Below, in pieces: positions 43,031-51,052 of a stretch of DNA of 64,000 nt; position 1 is the first letter of the stretch; the number at the start of each line of letters is the position of its first letter. The notes beneath the pieces were generated by a model, which was not told where the DNA came from, ran no database searches, and worked only from the letters and a program-made list of their open reading frames with translations. Position numbers and translations under genes: made by a program. Source of the stretch: JANXQE01 sp035651635 (lineage in GTDB: Bacteria; Verrucomicrobiota; Verrucomicrobiia; Limisphaerales; UBA8199); the NCBI GenBank assembly GCA_035651635.1, contig DASRFK010000106.1:21531-85530 (forward strand), read 5' to 3'.

Positions 43031-43360
43031 TTACACGACGCCGGCCAGCGGACCGCTGATTCCGGCAGCCGGTACCGACACCTTGTTCCCCTGCACCTCT
43101 ACCCTGACCCCGAAGGTCGCAACGCTGGCAAAGCGGGAGCCGCCTCGCTTCAGGGCGCTGTTAACCAGATCCGGAATGTCCTCCAAGTCTTTCCCGGCCG
43201 AATTTGGAACCTTCAGTTTCTCTATATCGGCGGCCAGTTTGCCCATGCGCGTGCTGACGACAGTCCTGCAGCTGGAAATCTGTTTACCCACCTCGGCCGC
43301 GCAGTCGGTGCACAGCTTTTCAACTGCCTTATTGTAATTATCCATCTCCGCGTTTGCCAT
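43031..43360 (-). CDS. Small soluble protein of unknown function
   Basis: 109 residues. An amphipathic helical N-terminal half has three cysteines (NKAVEKLCTDCAAEVGKQIS, SCRTVVSTRMGKLAADIEKL) and a beta-rich C-terminal half (SRFASVATFGVRVEVQGNKV, SVPAAGISG). There is no signal peptide. The gene stands alone between ssrA and a prepilin-type gene. I do not recognise a family. Alternating hydrophobics suggest it is real. Confidence 0.5.
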   Translation of the reverse strand: MANAEMDNYNKAVEKLCTDCAAEVGKQISSCRTVVSTRMGKLAADIEKLKVPNSAGKDLEDIPDLVNSALKRGGSRFASVATFGVRVEVQGNKVSVPAAGISGPLAGVV

Positions 43361-43575
43361 AAAGCGCTCCGTTTAGCCTTTTCCTCGACCAAGCGTCGGA
43401 CCGAAGGCGGTCAAAATCATTGGTCTCTTCGGGGGTTTTATGTTGTGATTTAGCCCAGTTGTCAAGCCAGCAGGCGCAGCATGGCGAAGGAGATTCTTGG
43501 ATTTTTTTAGATTGCTTATGGACCAAACTTTGGTTTGATAAGCCAAGGCCCTTCACTCAATCGCTCACGCGACCC

Positions 43576-44403
43576 ATGAAAACCCAACCACCTTTCTTCC
43601 ACGGAACGGGCAGGGCAACCTCGGCTCTGCGCGCCTTCACGTTAATCGAACTGCTGGTGGTCATCGCCATCATTGCCATCCTCGCCGGCATGCTGCTGCC
43701 GGCGCTGAGCAAATCCAAAGACAAGGCGATTCGCAGCCAGTGTGAAGGGGATCTCAAGCAGATCAATCTCGCGGTGAACATGTACTCGATCGATTCCAAG
43801 GATTACCTGCCCGAACCCAACTGGAATTCACCTTGGCTCCGCCGCGGCTGGCTCTATGACGCCAGCAAAGGTTCAGTTCCCGATCTGACCCAGGCACCCT
43901 ATAATACTGACCCGAAGTCTGCATATCTAGGCGGGTTGCTGTGGGATTATATCAGGACGTGGGGCGTGTACCGGTGCCCACTCGATCGCACCAATGTGCC
44001 CAAGTGGAAGCTGCGAAGCCAAAAGCTTTCCAGTTACCTCATGAACGGAGCGGTCTGCAGCTTCGGCAACATTTCCCCGAGTTCTTACAAAAGCTCGAGC
44101 TTCCGGGCAGACAGCATCATTCTGTGGCAAGCCCTGGAAACCAACCCGGGCGATTTCAATGACGGTTCCAGCAGCCCGGACGAGGGAATTACGAAGCTGC
44201 ATTCGATTGGAACGACTGTTGGAGTGGTGGATGGACATGTTGAGTACCTCAAAACACTTAAGTTTAACGAGGAGGTAAGTAATCCAGGCAAAGGCAGGCT
44301 TTGGTGCCGAGGTCTACGACCTTGCGGCCAAGGGCGACCCGCGCGCTGTGCAGGCCGTCAAACAATACGAAGAAATGCAAACCTCTCGCCGGTGACGGGA
44401 TGA
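43576..44403 (+). CDS. Prepilin-type protein with H-x9-DG motif; C-terminus shifted in frame
   Basis: From the ATG at 43576. The class III signal RAFTLIELLVVIAIIAILAG is near residue 20. C-terminally, LHSIGTTVGVVDGHVEYLKT gives the exact H-x9-DG motif of the expanded verrucomicrobial/planctomycetal family. After FNEEVSNPGKG the printed frame becomes Arg/Gly-rich, while the next frame reads AGFGAEVYDLAAKGDPRAVQ, then AVKQYEEMQTSRR and TGA at 44395, a convincing C-terminus. One extra G at 44293-44294 explains the change. Intact length would be about 272 residues; role unknown, exported by type II-like machinery. Confidence 0.8.
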   Translation: MKTQPPFFHGTGRATSALRAFTLIELLVVIAIIAILAGMLLPALSKSKDKAIRSQCEGDLKQINLAVNMYSIDSKDYLPEPNWNSPWLRRGWLYDASKGSVPDLTQAPYNTDPKSAYLGGLLWDYIRTWGVYRCPLDRTNVPKWKLRSQKLSSYLMNGAVCSFGNISPSSYKSSSFRADSIILWQALETNPGDFNDGSSSPDEGITKLHSIGTTVGVVDGHVEYLKTLKFNEEVSNPGKGRLWCRGLRPCGQGRPARCAGRQTIRRNANLSPVTG

Positions 44404-44489
44404 ACTCGACCGGTATGTGCCGAAAGGGTCTCGCGAACGAGCGTTCAACAAATCGCCCGGCAGGCGAGCCGCTGAACTTTCGGCGGGTG

Positions 44490-45845
44490 CTATTCTTTGA
44501 TTTGAATTCGCCGATATTCCATTTGCCCGCGGTCGCCTTCCAAGCCGATGGGGCCGGTTTTAGGCAGCTTAAAGGAATTCTCAAGCAACTCGCCATTGCA
44601 CGTGCAACGCGCCTCCGTTCCTTTGACGTCGATAATGAGTTCGTTCCAATCCTGCGCTTTGTAATGCTGCAGGTCTTTGTAAGGACCCGCCAGCAGGTAA
44701 TCCCGGCACTGAAGCTGTGGGCCGCGCACAAAGACCCCGCTATCCGCGTTGGGAGTCGCGCGGAACTCCAGTTTTAAAACAAAATCCTGCGGAAACTCGC
44801 GCGTGGTCCACAGCGCTTGAATTTTGCGCCCTTCGGCGGGAGTGGTGACCACCAGTCGTCCGTTTTGCGCCACATAACGCCCGTCATCGCTCTGGCGCTT
44901 TCCATCGAAGGTCACCGGGTTGGTGACGATGGGCCACGCTGCGGCGTTCGGGTCACTGGCTTGCCATTTTTTCGCCGACTGGATGTCCTCCTCGGATGTG
45001 GGACGATAGCCCCAGCCGGTCAGGTCATGTCCATTGAACAGGCTTTTGAAACCTGGTTCCGGCGTGAACTCGTCCGGTTCGGTCTCGATCAGCCCGAGCG
45101 TGGCGAAAATCGGGTGGATAGCCGCAGCCCACTTGGCATAGCCCGCCTGGTTCGGATGGAGCAAATCCGGGAACTCCTCCGGCTTGGCATCCCCATGGGC
45201 ATTGGCGAACAGAGTCCACGTTTCGATCAACGTCACCTGGCGATCGCCTTTCACCACTGCGCCGTAAAGCTGATTTACCCTTTTTATTTTGTCTGAGGGC
45301 CGCTTTTTGGATTCCGAACTCGGAAAGACCTGACAGAGAACGACGGGTAAATTGGGGTTCGACTGTTCGAGTTTGGCGAGAATCAGTTTGAGATTGGCCG
45401 CGATCGTGTCGGGATCCGCCCCTTCCTCCAAATCGTTGGTGCCGATCAGGAGCACTACGGCACGGGGGTGCAACGCTATGACGTCCTCGTCTAACCGAAT
45501 GAGGACTCCGCGAGTCGTGTCCCCGCTGATGCCCCGATTGGCAACTTTCAATCCAGCAAATCGGCCGCCCATGTTATCGCCCCAGCCTTGGGTGATTGAA
45601 TCACCGAGAAAAACCACGCTGTTCTGATCCTGCTGGACGTGTCGAGCCCAGGTGCCGCGCCGTTCCGCCCACAGCTTTCGAAACCAGTCGTATCGCCGGA
45701 TCGGCCCCTGGCCCGGCAATCCGTCGTTGCTGGCTGGAATCTCAAAAGAGGACGGGCCGGGCTGTGCGTCGAGCGGTTGGAAGTTGGTTAGCAGCGTGGC
45801 CACCGCGAGCGCTAACGAGGATCTGTGGCGAGGGAAGGAGCTCAT
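44490..45845 (-). CDS. Secreted SGNH hydrolase fused to a DUF1080 domain
   Basis: 451 residues. Signal peptide (SSLALAVATLLTNFQPLDAQ), then a GDSL/SGNH esterase (about 55-255) with the catalytic block VVFLGDSITQGWGD, the Gly of ANRGISGDT, the Asn of VVLLIGTNDLEEG and the Asp-x2-His of FPDLLHPNQAGY. The C-terminal domain is DUF1080 (concanavalin-like): FKSLFNGHDLTGWGYR, FVLKLEFRATPNADSGVFVR, WNELIIDVKGTEARCTCNGE, GPIGLEGDRGQMEYRRI. This fusion is common in polysaccharide utilisation by Verrucomicrobiota; the esterase probably deacylates a glycan that DUF1080 binds. Substrate is unknown. Confidence 0.85.
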   Translation of the reverse strand: MSSFPRHRSSLALAVATLLTNFQPLDAQPGPSSFEIPASNDGLPGQGPIRRYDWFRKLWAERRGTWARHVQQDQNSVVFLGDSITQGWGDNMGGRFAGLKVANRGISGDTTRGVLIRLDEDVIALHPRAVVLLIGTNDLEEGADPDTIAANLKLILAKLEQSNPNLPVVLCQVFPSSESKKRPSDKIKRVNQLYGAVVKGDRQVTLIETWTLFANAHGDAKPEEFPDLLHPNQAGYAKWAAAIHPIFATLGLIETEPDEFTPEPGFKSLFNGHDLTGWGYRPTSEEDIQSAKKWQASDPNAAAWPIVTNPVTFDGKRQSDDGRYVAQNGRLVVTTPAEGRKIQALWTTREFPQDFVLKLEFRATPNADSGVFVRGPQLQCRDYLLAGPYKDLQHYKAQDWNELIIDVKGTEARCTCNGELLENSFKLPKTGPIGLEGDRGQMEYRRIQIKE

Positions 45846-46202
45846 ATGATCGCCGCGAAAATGCCCTTAGCCCTTAATCAATGCAACAAGAGATGAATTA
45901 AATGAATCAAAAGAGGCGCATTTGAACACAACCACCGTTTGGTAGATGACATCGCGCTGCGATGTCCCCGCCCGTACAGCGGGCGGAACAGAACCAGAGC
46001 GGGTGCAGAACAGTCTCACTCGGTGCGCCGCTAACGCGGCGCGGACGCGCAGCGCGCGCCGTCCCCACCGCGCTGGTGGTATCAGGATGCGCCACCCCCG
46101 CCAATCCCCGCCCAGGCACAGGTTTCTCCACTTGCTTGACCCGGCTCTTTGGCCTACTGGTAAGCGCTAACCAAAATCCTGGAAAAGCCAGGTACAACTA
46201 CC
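45846..46202. other. Intergenic region upstream of fabI
   Basis: About 357 bp. It contains GC-rich palindromic segments, for example CCGCCCGTACAGCGGGCGG and the CGCGGCGCGGACGCG/CGCGCGCCG area (45965-46075), probably short extragenic repeats. No gene is supported, and I do not see a clear fabI promoter. Confidence 0.45.
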
Positions 46203-46970
46203 ATGTCACTCAACGGCAAATTCGGAATCGTTTTTGGTGTCGCTAACAAACGCTCGATCGCCTGGGCCATCGCTCAGGCATGGCATAAGGCCGGCGCTCG
46301 CCTCGCCTTCACGTATCAGGGCGAGCGGCTCAAAGAAAATGTCGAGGAATTGGCCGGCGCCTTTGGAGCGGAAACCCCGATTCTGCCGTGTGACGTGACC
46401 AACGATGAACAAATCGCGGCCGTTTTCGCTGCGGTGGGCCAGAAGTTCGGCAAATTGCATTTGCTGCTGCATTCGGTCGCCTTTGCGCCAAAAGACGCGC
46501 TGGAAGGCCAGTTTGTGAACACGAGCCGGGAAGCATTCCGGGTCGCCCATGATGTGAGCGCCTACTCTTTGGTGGCCCTAACGCGTGGGGCCACACCGCT
46601 AATGATCGAGGGAGGCAGCGTCCTGGCCATGACCTACTACGGCGCTGAAAAAGTCGTGCCTCACTACAATGTGATGGGTGTGGCCAAAGCTTCGCTGGAA
46701 GCCAGCACCCGCTATCTGGCCTACGATCTTGGCCCCAAAAAGATCCGCGTGAACTGCATTAGCGCAGGTCCGGTCAATACCCTGGCAGCGCGCGGCATCT
46801 CCGGTTTTACCGAAATGCTCAAGCATTACGAGGCCCGCGCCCCTTTAAAACGCAACGTTTTACCCGATGAATTGGGCGCCACCGGTGTTTTCCTGGCCGG
46901 CGATGGCGCCGCGGCCATCACCGGGCAGGTCCTTTACGTCGACTGCGGTTACCAAATCATGGGCATGTGA
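46203..46970 (+). CDS. fabI: Enoyl-[acyl-carrier-protein] reductase (NADH)
   Basis: 255 residues, complete for FabI. It reduces trans-2-enoyl-ACP with NADH in the last step of each fatty-acid elongation cycle. The FabI-type dinucleotide-binding start GIVFGVANKRSIAWAIAQA replaces the classical GxxxGxG. The catalytic Tyr-x6-Lys is in PHYNVMGVAKASLEAS; TYYGAEKVVPH precedes it. The substrate-loop NCISAGPVNTLAARGISGF and the C-terminal TGQVLYVDCGYQIMG complete the signature. Cytosolic, single-copy-looking gene on its own transcript. Triclosan is the class inhibitor of FabI; no other ENR family is seen here. Confidence 0.95.
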   Translation: MSLNGKFGIVFGVANKRSIAWAIAQAWHKAGARLAFTYQGERLKENVEELAGAFGAETPILPCDVTNDEQIAAVFAAVGQKFGKLHLLLHSVAFAPKDALEGQFVNTSREAFRVAHDVSAYSLVALTRGATPLMIEGGSVLAMTYYGAEKVVPHYNVMGVAKASLEASTRYLAYDLGPKKIRVNCISAGPVNTLAARGISGFTEMLKHYEARAPLKRNVLPDELGATGVFLAGDGAAAITGQVLYVDCGYQIMGM

Positions 46971-47043
46971 ACGGGATCAGGGCTTGACAACCGCGGCGAA
47001 AGCGCAATGGTACTAGTACAAACTCCATCAAATGGAGAAGTTT

Positions 47044-47946
47044 ATGAAGAATCTGAGCTGCTGTATCGGGAGGAAAGTTCTGCTGGCCGTTTCGTTCGGG
47101 CTGGCGTTTGCGTTGCCCATGTTCGCTCGCGCACAATCGGATGCGCCTTCGACTCCTGCGACCGCGCCTGCGGAATTACAGGTCCGGTTCTCGCCCGGAG
47201 TTCGCGATGTGTTGAAGATGCTCGACGCCAAGGTCGATGTTTCCACCGTTGAAGCCTATATCAAAAACTCGCAGACGGTGTACAACCTGAGCGCCAATGA
47301 GATTATCGCCTTAAAGCGGCGTGGCGCACCCGACGAAGTTATCACTCTGTTAATTCAACACGGCGCTGAAGTGCGGACTCAAATCGCGCAAGCCGCGCAA
47401 GCGGGCGCCCCGTTAACCCCACCGGCAAGTGCCTCGCCATACGCCGGGGGCTACGCCGACACGGGTGTGCAAGAGCCCTATCCTTATTACGCGGATTACG
47501 GGTACGGATATCCTTATTACGCCGGATACCCGTATTATGGGTATCCTTACAATTATTGGTATAGCTATGGGTATCCATGGGGCTTCTACTCGTCCTTCTA
47601 CTCGCCGTTTTATTTTGGCTATTACGGGCACCGCTATCATGGGTATTACGGGCGTGGCTATTATGGCCGTGGATATTACGGCGGCCATAGCTTCGCGCAT
47701 GGATCGATTGGGAACCGTGGTGGGGCCTGGGGCCCTGTTCGGGGTGGAGCCCATGGTTTTGGCGGCCCATTCACCGGTGTACGCACCGCCTCTTTCGCCG
47801 GACGTAGCGGGTCTTTTGCCATGCGATCTGGTGGATTCAGCGGCGGCCATTTCGGCGGCTTCGGCGGCGGTCATGCCGGCGGATTTGGTGGGGGCCATGG
47901 AGGCGGTTTCGGTGGCGGCCATGGCGGTGGGGGCGGTCACAGATAA
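47044..47946 (+). CDS. Secreted Tyr/Gly-rich low-complexity protein
   Basis: 300 residues from the ATG at 47044, which is preceded by GGAGAAG at proper spacing. Signal peptide (VLLAVSFGLAFALPMFARAQ), then a small helical domain (VRDVLKMLDAKVDVSTVEAY, NEIIALKRRGAPDEVITLLI). A Tyr/Pro/Gly-rich stretch follows (YGYPYYAGYPYYGYPYNYWY) and an Arg/Gly/His-rich C-terminus with GGGH repeats. Proteins of this composition coat cells or bind metals and polyanions by mass action; a specific role is not predictable. Confidence 0.7.
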   Translation: MKNLSCCIGRKVLLAVSFGLAFALPMFARAQSDAPSTPATAPAELQVRFSPGVRDVLKMLDAKVDVSTVEAYIKNSQTVYNLSANEIIALKRRGAPDEVITLLIQHGAEVRTQIAQAAQAGAPLTPPASASPYAGGYADTGVQEPYPYYADYGYGYPYYAGYPYYGYPYNYWYSYGYPWGFYSSFYSPFYFGYYGHRYHGYYGRGYYGRGYYGGHSFAHGSIGNRGGAWGPVRGGAHGFGGPFTGVRTASFAGRSGSFAMRSGGFSGGHFGGFGGGHAGGFGGGHGGGFGGGHGGGGGHR

Positions 47947-48113
47947 CCAGCAGTGGCGATCTCTTCGGGTCCGAGGCCAGCAGCTCGGACCAGTTGACTC
48001 GTTTTCGTTGCCGGCTACCACTGCGCGGGGCCAAGCTGGGCTTCGGGCGTCAGTGTACGACTCTATAATGGGTTGCGCTGCAGCGTTTTTGGCTTCATTA
48101 CAACGTATCCCCC

Positions 48114-48347
48114 TTAACTGAACACGGTCGACGAATTTCCACAGCCTCGGCAGCGGAGGGAGAGTATTGCCGCGCCGTTTTTGTGGTCCATCATCATGCT
48201 GACTTGTGAGGCGCAGACCGGACAGATTCCCGGCTGGCGGTTAAAATAATCCTTAAAGAGTTTATGAAGCTCTTCGTTCGTCCAGCACCTCCAGGCTCGG
48301 CCCTCAGCGCTTTTAGATTCGGATCGCGGCGGATTCACGATGCTCAC
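48114..48347 (-). CDS. Small zinc-ribbon protein
   Basis: 77 residues. C-x2-C (ICPVCASQV) and a second C-x2-C (LRCRGCGNSS) about 25 residues apart form a treble-clef zinc ribbon, preceded by a basic region (WTNEELHKLFKDYFNRQ). Such small proteins bind nucleic acid or act as adaptors. The gene is convergent with the Tyr/Gly-rich protein gene. The ATG at 48347 has no strong ribosome binding site. Confidence 0.5.
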   Translation of the reverse strand: MSIVNPPRSESKSAEGRAWRCWTNEELHKLFKDYFNRQPGICPVCASQVSMMMDHKNGAAILSLRCRGCGNSSTVFS

Positions 48348-48676
48348 AATAAGTTGACCCGTCGATTGCGGCTAACCGGATGTTGGCCATCCTAAACCAA
48401 AGATTGACAGTCAGAGGAGATTTTCCGGCGCGGATTGGCTGCCAAAAGGCGGTTCCAGCGCGGTCGGTGATCTTCAACTTTAAACATGATTACAGCCGGG
48501 GCTTGCAGCTCTGGGGGCGAGTCTGTTAATCAACGTCGTGAAAATCGACGAGGCGCCGCGTGCGTAACAAATCCTCGAAGGCCGATGCCCGGTTGAGCAT
48601 ACCTGTGCCTGACGGCCTCCTGGCCCGGCGCGCTTGAACTTTTTTTTGCCACCTGGCGATTTGCACGACACTCCGC
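48348..48676. other. Intergenic region upstream of the cupin gene
   Basis: About 329 bp with no supported gene, no obvious repeat and no hairpin. A TTGACA followed by AGATTTTCC is present near 48410 but without a matching -10. Nothing further is seen. Confidence 0.4.
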
Positions 48677-49246
48677 ATGAAACGAAGAACCTTTTTAAAA
48701 CTTTCCATAGCGAGTACCGCCCTGGCGATGGCGGCGCGAGCCGACGAGACCAAGCCGGCCACGGCTGAGCGCGCAGGAAGAGGTGTTCGGGTTGGCGCGC
48801 AAAAGGACCGTTATGAAGAGGAATTACTGATCATGGGCGGGCGCTTCGATCTAAAGGTCTCGGGGCGGGACACGGGAGGTGACCTTTGCATCTATGACAC
48901 CGTTCGCGAGTCGAAGGGTGGCCCGGCCCTCCACCGCCACCACTTTCAGGACGAATGGTTTTATGTTATGCGAGGCGAGTTCATTGTTCAGGTGGGCGAG
49001 GACACCCTTAATCTTGGACCGGGCGATTCGGCGCTTGCGCCGCGCAAAATACCCCATGCGTTCGCCAGGACCGGTGAAGCGGAGGGGCAGATGCTGGTCC
49101 TGTTTCAGCCGGCGGGCAGCATCGAGGCTTTTTTTAAGCAGATGAGCAAGATCGGGAAGGCAATACCAAAGAACCAGGAAACCGCCCTGAAGCAGCTCTG
49201 GGCGGACCATGGCATGGAAATCGTTGGACCAGCGCTCAAGTTCTAA
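48677..49246 (+). CDS. Cupin-domain protein, Tat-type leader
   Basis: 189 residues. N-terminal RRTFLKLSIASTALAMAARA is a Tat-like signal (RR-T-FLK). The cupin motif 1 (GPALHRHHFQDEWFYVMRGE, with His-x-His...Glu) and motif 2 (LGPGDSALAPRKIPHAFARTG) give the metal-ligand set on a small beta-barrel. Cupins catalyse dioxygenase, isomerase and epimerase reactions or act as sensors. It sits upstream of the cus-type efflux operon on the same strand, 115 bp before it, but a link to metal is not shown by the sequence. Confidence 0.78.
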   Translation: MKRRTFLKLSIASTALAMAARADETKPATAERAGRGVRVGAQKDRYEEELLIMGGRFDLKVSGRDTGGDLCIYDTVRESKGGPALHRHHFQDEWFYVMRGEFIVQVGEDTLNLGPGDSALAPRKIPHAFARTGEAEGQMLVLFQPAGSIEAFFKQMSKIGKAIPKNQETALKQLWADHGMEIVGPALKF

Positions 49247-49370
49247 TTCTTGGCCAAGCCGGCTGGCGGAACAGCGCACAGTGCCGTCTGCGGTTGCGTA
49301 ATAAGTTGAGGGGCGGAACTGCCCGTGGCGTATTAACAACAAGGGAGGCGCCGAGCAGGCGTTGCCCGAC

Positions 49371-50840
49371 ATGACACCTGGCATTCAGCGGCAGCGCGGC
49401 ATCTGTGTCGGCTCAATATTTCTTGGGTCAACCATTCTGTTGCTTGCCGGATGCAAAGGACCATCGCTCAATGGCGAGCGTGAAGCCCGGCAGCAGGTAC
49501 GGACTGTCACTGAATCGTATCGCCCGAACGGTTCGCGCCCGGTGCTGCCTGTGTTAACGACCAACTCGAACTTGGGCGAGTACCTGAAATATGCGCTGCT
49601 GAACCAGCCCAAGGTTGAGGCGGCCTATTACGAGTGGATGGCGTCAGTGGAGCGCATCACCATCCAACGTTCCTTGCCCGATCCCCAAATTACCTTCCAA
49701 ATGGATATCCAGGATGTGGTCACCTCGCTGATGCCTGGACTAATGATGAGTTTTCCGGGGGCAGGAAAGTTGCGAGCCGCAGGAGCGGTGGCGGCCGCTG
49801 ACAGCCAGGCCAAATATTTCGCGTTCAAGACGGCTTCGCTCGAAAGTGCCTACGAGGTGAAGCGCGCCTATTATCGCTTGTATTTTCTCGACGAGAAAAT
49901 TCGCGTCGAACGCGACACGTTGAACCTGCTCAGCGAACTGGAGAAGCTCGCCCTGAACCAAAACCAAGTCGGGAAAGTCACGCTGCAGGACGTGCTGCGG
50001 GCGCAAATAGAGCAGGACCGCCTCCGCACAGAGTTGGCAAATCTGGAGGATTCGCGGGGACCACTACTAGCGGAATTCAAAGCCGCCTTGGGGCTGCGAG
50101 CCCTTGAGCCGGCTCCGCCTTTGCCACAGCGGTTCGAATCGACCTCATTGGATGTCACCTCCGAGGAACTCTTTCAAATCGCCTTGGAGCAAAACACCCG
50201 TCTCAAAGGGATGGAAGCCGACCTGCATTCGGCCGAAGCCGCCATCCAGCAGGCGTACCGGGCGCGCATGCCTGACGCCAGCATCGGAGTCATGGCCGAC
50301 GTGAAGATGAACCCGGTGCTGTATCGTCCGTGGGGTACTGTGAGCCTGCCAATCTGGCGCGATAAGCTCGCCGCGCAGGTCGCGGAGGCCCAGGCCAACA
50401 AAAGGGCTGGCGAAGCGCGCCTGACCGCCGAGCAGATCAATCTCGCGATTGACTTCGCACAGCGTTCGTTTCAGTTTCGCGAAGCCACGCGCAATTTGGA
50501 GCTGCTTCAAAACCAACTGGTGCCTAAACAGCAGCAGTCTTTGGAAGTCGCCCGCTCGGGGTATGTCGCCGGCCAAATCGATTTCTTCAACCTGACCGAC
50601 GCCGAGCAAACCCTGCTGCGGTTCAGTTTGGATGAAGTCGAGGCGCACACTCAACGTGAGTTGGCGCTCGTGGAATTGTCGCTCATCATCGAGGGCATGC
50701 CGCCGACCGGAACACCCACCATTGGGAGCAAAGCGGGCGGGATGGGTGCGGCCGTTTCTTCGATGGGCGCAAGCAGTGGTGGCATGCTCCCGGGTGGCTC
50801 TTCGCCGCCGAAAAAGAGTGGTCAAGGCCAGATGAAGTGA
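49371..50840 (+). CDS. cusC: Outer-membrane efflux protein (TolC/CusC family)
   Basis: 489 residues from the ATG at 49371; a TTG at 49362, nearer a ribosome binding site (AAGGGAGG), would add 3 residues. Lipoprotein signal GSTILLLAGCKGP (lipobox LAGC). Two OEP repeats follow with the long coiled-coil helices of TolC-type ducts (EARQQVRTVTESYRPNG, LESAYEVKRAYYRLYFLDEK, AIQQAYRARMPDASIGVMAD, ATRNLELLQNQLVPKQQQSL, VARSGYVAGQIDFFNLTDAE). As the duct of a metal RND pump it spans the outer membrane. First gene of a cusC-cusB-cusA order. Metal assignment is taken from the CusA sequence. Confidence 0.85.
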   Translation: MTPGIQRQRGICVGSIFLGSTILLLAGCKGPSLNGEREARQQVRTVTESYRPNGSRPVLPVLTTNSNLGEYLKYALLNQPKVEAAYYEWMASVERITIQRSLPDPQITFQMDIQDVVTSLMPGLMMSFPGAGKLRAAGAVAAADSQAKYFAFKTASLESAYEVKRAYYRLYFLDEKIRVERDTLNLLSELEKLALNQNQVGKVTLQDVLRAQIEQDRLRTELANLEDSRGPLLAEFKAALGLRALEPAPPLPQRFESTSLDVTSEELFQIALEQNTRLKGMEADLHSAEAAIQQAYRARMPDASIGVMADVKMNPVLYRPWGTVSLPIWRDKLAAQVAEAQANKRAGEARLTAEQINLAIDFAQRSFQFREATRNLELLQNQLVPKQQQSLEVARSGYVAGQIDFFNLTDAEQTLLRFSLDEVEAHTQRELALVELSLIIEGMPPTGTPTIGSKAGGMGAAVSSMGASSGGMLPGGSSPPKKSGQGQMK

Positions 50841-50934
50841 GGCTGTCACGATATGACCAAGATTTATGAGCAAAGGGGGTCTCCATGAATCTCTCCACAG
50901 ATTCAGGGCGACCGAGGATGGGAAATCCGAGATG

Positions 50935-51050
50935 TGAGGTTTTCCAACAACCGTCGTTCCGTAGTGGCGACTCGACAGAACGCCGCTGGAAATGGTTACG
51001 AGGATTGGCGGCGCTCTGCCGAGACGCCGCTACGGGGAGGTTCATGGTCT
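50935..51050 (+). repeat. Second repeat family, copy B
   Basis: TTTTCCAACAACCGTCGTTC then GTAGTGGCGACTC at the left, CGCCGCTACGG then GAGGTTCATGG at the right, like copy A at 27790. The centre (AACGCCGCTGGAAATGG to GGCGGCGCTCTGC) is in the opposite orientation. The right arm contains the ATG used below for the adaptor gene. Confidence 0.75.
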
Positions 51051-51052
51051 CG

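Noticed and set aside
45907..46197. Minus-strand frame of 96 codons in the intergenic region before fabI
   Set aside because: It crosses GC-rich palindromes and shows no family resemblance.
47413..48021. Frames opposite the Gly/Tyr-rich gene
   Set aside because: Compositional shadows of a repetitive gene; no conserved motif or start signal.
50885..51052. Start of cusB at 50885 despite a GGGGG ribosome binding site
   Set aside because: The segment is repeat-derived and would place the lipoprotein signal about 85 residues inside the protein. Not fully excluded.
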